6,298 nucleotides of DNA, taken from Dehalococcoidia bacterium (GTDB lineage: Bacteria; Chloroflexota; Dehalococcoidia; Dehalococcoidales; UBA1222). The stretch spans positions 1-6,298 of the forward strand of contig WRHS01000062.1 in the NCBI GenBank assembly GCA_009783135.1, in the 5' to 3' direction. The translations under genes were made by a program, and so were the position numbers. Shown here piece after piece: positions 5,546 through 6,298 of the stretch (its first letter is position 1; every line of letters starts with the position of its first letter). The notes beneath the pieces are model-generated. The model was not told the DNA's origin, did no database searches, and saw only the letters and a program-made list of their open reading frames with translations.

Positions 5546-6298
5546 GGTGGCTCTAATCTACAATGACCCCATACCCGATCGCTATAGCCAAATGGGTGAG
5601 GCGGATGCTGTTTCGGATGTTTTGGAGGAGGTCAATGCTGTTTATGACGCATTGCAGGTGATGGGACATAGTGTGGCAAAGGTGCCGCTTGTGCCTCCGA
5701 TTGATGACGTGCGCACCATTTTGGCCGAGTTGGATGCGGACATTTTCTTTAATTTATTTGAGGGTTTTGCCGGTCAGCCGGAAACCGAGGCCATGGTAGC
5801 CGGCATGATGGCCGCCATGGGTAAGCCTTTCACAGGCTCGGCAGCGCCGACGTTGGCGCTAGCCTTGGACAAAGCTAAAGCAAAGGAATTGCTTATGGCT
5901 GCCGGTGTAAATACGCCGCGCTATCAGGTGTTATACCCGCACACTATGGACAACTTTTGCCTGCAATTTCCCGTTATTGTCAAACCGGTTGCTGAAGACG
6001 CAAGCCACGGTATGACACAGGACAGTGTTGTTAACGACAGGACTGCACTAATAGGGCAAGTGGAAAAGGTTTGCCTTAACTACGGTGGGCGGGCATTGGT
6101 TGAGGAATTTCTTAACGGGCGCGAGTTGAGCGCCACAATAATGGGCATGCGCAAACCAATAGTATTGTCTATTTCAGAGATAGTATTTTCTTTGCCTGAT
6201 GGATTACCGAATATGCTGACTTTTGGCGCAAAGTGGCTAACTGATGATGTGTATTTTCATCATACCGATCCTGTGTGTCCGGCTCAGATAGATGATGC
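5535..6298 (+). CDS. Second ATP-grasp ligase, D-Ala-D-Ala ligase superfamily (3' end outside window)
   Basis: The frame is open from TTG 5535 to the window edge (254 codons), overlapping the preceding gene by 11 bp in another frame. The product starts MAYKVALIYNDP. Family elements in order: FFNLFEG (71-77), KPFTGS (97-102), the LDKAKAKELL helix (111-120), VIVKPVAEDASHGM (147-160), LVEEFLNGRELSATIMG (188-204), GAKWLTDD (231-238) and CPAQ (248-251). K150 should contact ATP. About 80-90 C-terminal residues with the Mg ligands (D, E..N) are missing only because the window ends, so their presence cannot be judged. It is a diverged paralogue of the upstream enzyme: EGSS is replaced by EDAS, and the Ddl Tyr216 position holds Trp (W234). 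This suggests a different substrate, perhaps a second ligation step or a heteromeric partner. It has no Ddl-type N-terminal GG.S.E motif, so a cell-wall role is not favoured. Confidence 0.82.
   Translation, partial: MAYKVALIYNDPIPDRYSQMGEADAVSDVLEEVNAVYDALQVMGHSVAKVPLVPPIDDVRTILAELDADIFFNLFEGFAGQPETEAMVAGMMAAMGKPFTGSAAPTLALALDKAKAKELLMAAGVNTPRYQVLYPHTMDNFCLQFPVIVKPVAEDASHGMTQDSVVNDRTALIGQVEKVCLNYGGRALVEEFLNGRELSATIMGMRKPIVLSISEIVFSLPDGLPNMLTFGAKWLTDDVYFHHTDPVCPAQIDD

Overview
The window is bacterial, gene-dense and all on the + strand. It holds six protein-coding genes, the first and last cut by the window edges, in two apparent transcription units separated by one 214-bp intergenic region. 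I see no rRNA, tRNA, CRISPR array, insertion sequence or phage gene. Base composition looks fairly balanced, and ATG and TTG starts occur with Shine-Dalgarno sequences of varying quality. The phylum cannot be fixed from this. A Chloroflexota (Dehalococcoidia-like), Firmicutes or delta-proteobacterial anaerobe would fit the gene types, but this is only a weak guess.

Left unit (1-3043): the C-terminal part of an ABC-2 type exporter permease, then two overlapping genes for polytopic GT-C-fold membrane glycosyltransferases. The first resembles the PMT/GT39 type and the second is a clear GT87 (DUF2029) type. They probably work at the outer face of the membrane on lipid-linked sugar donors, building or decorating an envelope glycan or glycolipid. 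The nearby ABC permease may export a related compound.

Intergenic region (3044-3257): a near-consensus sigma-70 promoter (TTGACA, 17 bp, TATAAA) with T-tracts upstream, a leader of about 88 nt containing a 10-bp hairpin or dyad, and a purine-rich Shine-Dalgarno set rather far from the start.

Right unit (3258-6298 and beyond): a lysine 2,3-aminomutase-family radical SAM/PLP enzyme, then two different ATP-grasp enzymes of the D-Ala-D-Ala ligase superfamily, tightly packed (20-bp gap, then 11-bp overlap). The aminomutase keeps the residues that bind lysine in the clostridial enzyme, so beta-lysine is the expected product. Both ATP-grasp proteins lack the tyrosine that helps define D-Ala-D-Ala ligases. 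The simplest reading is a small operon that makes a beta-amino acid and joins it by ATP-dependent amide bonds into a short peptide or conjugate. The product is unknown and the operon continues past the right edge. This is the most interesting part of the window.
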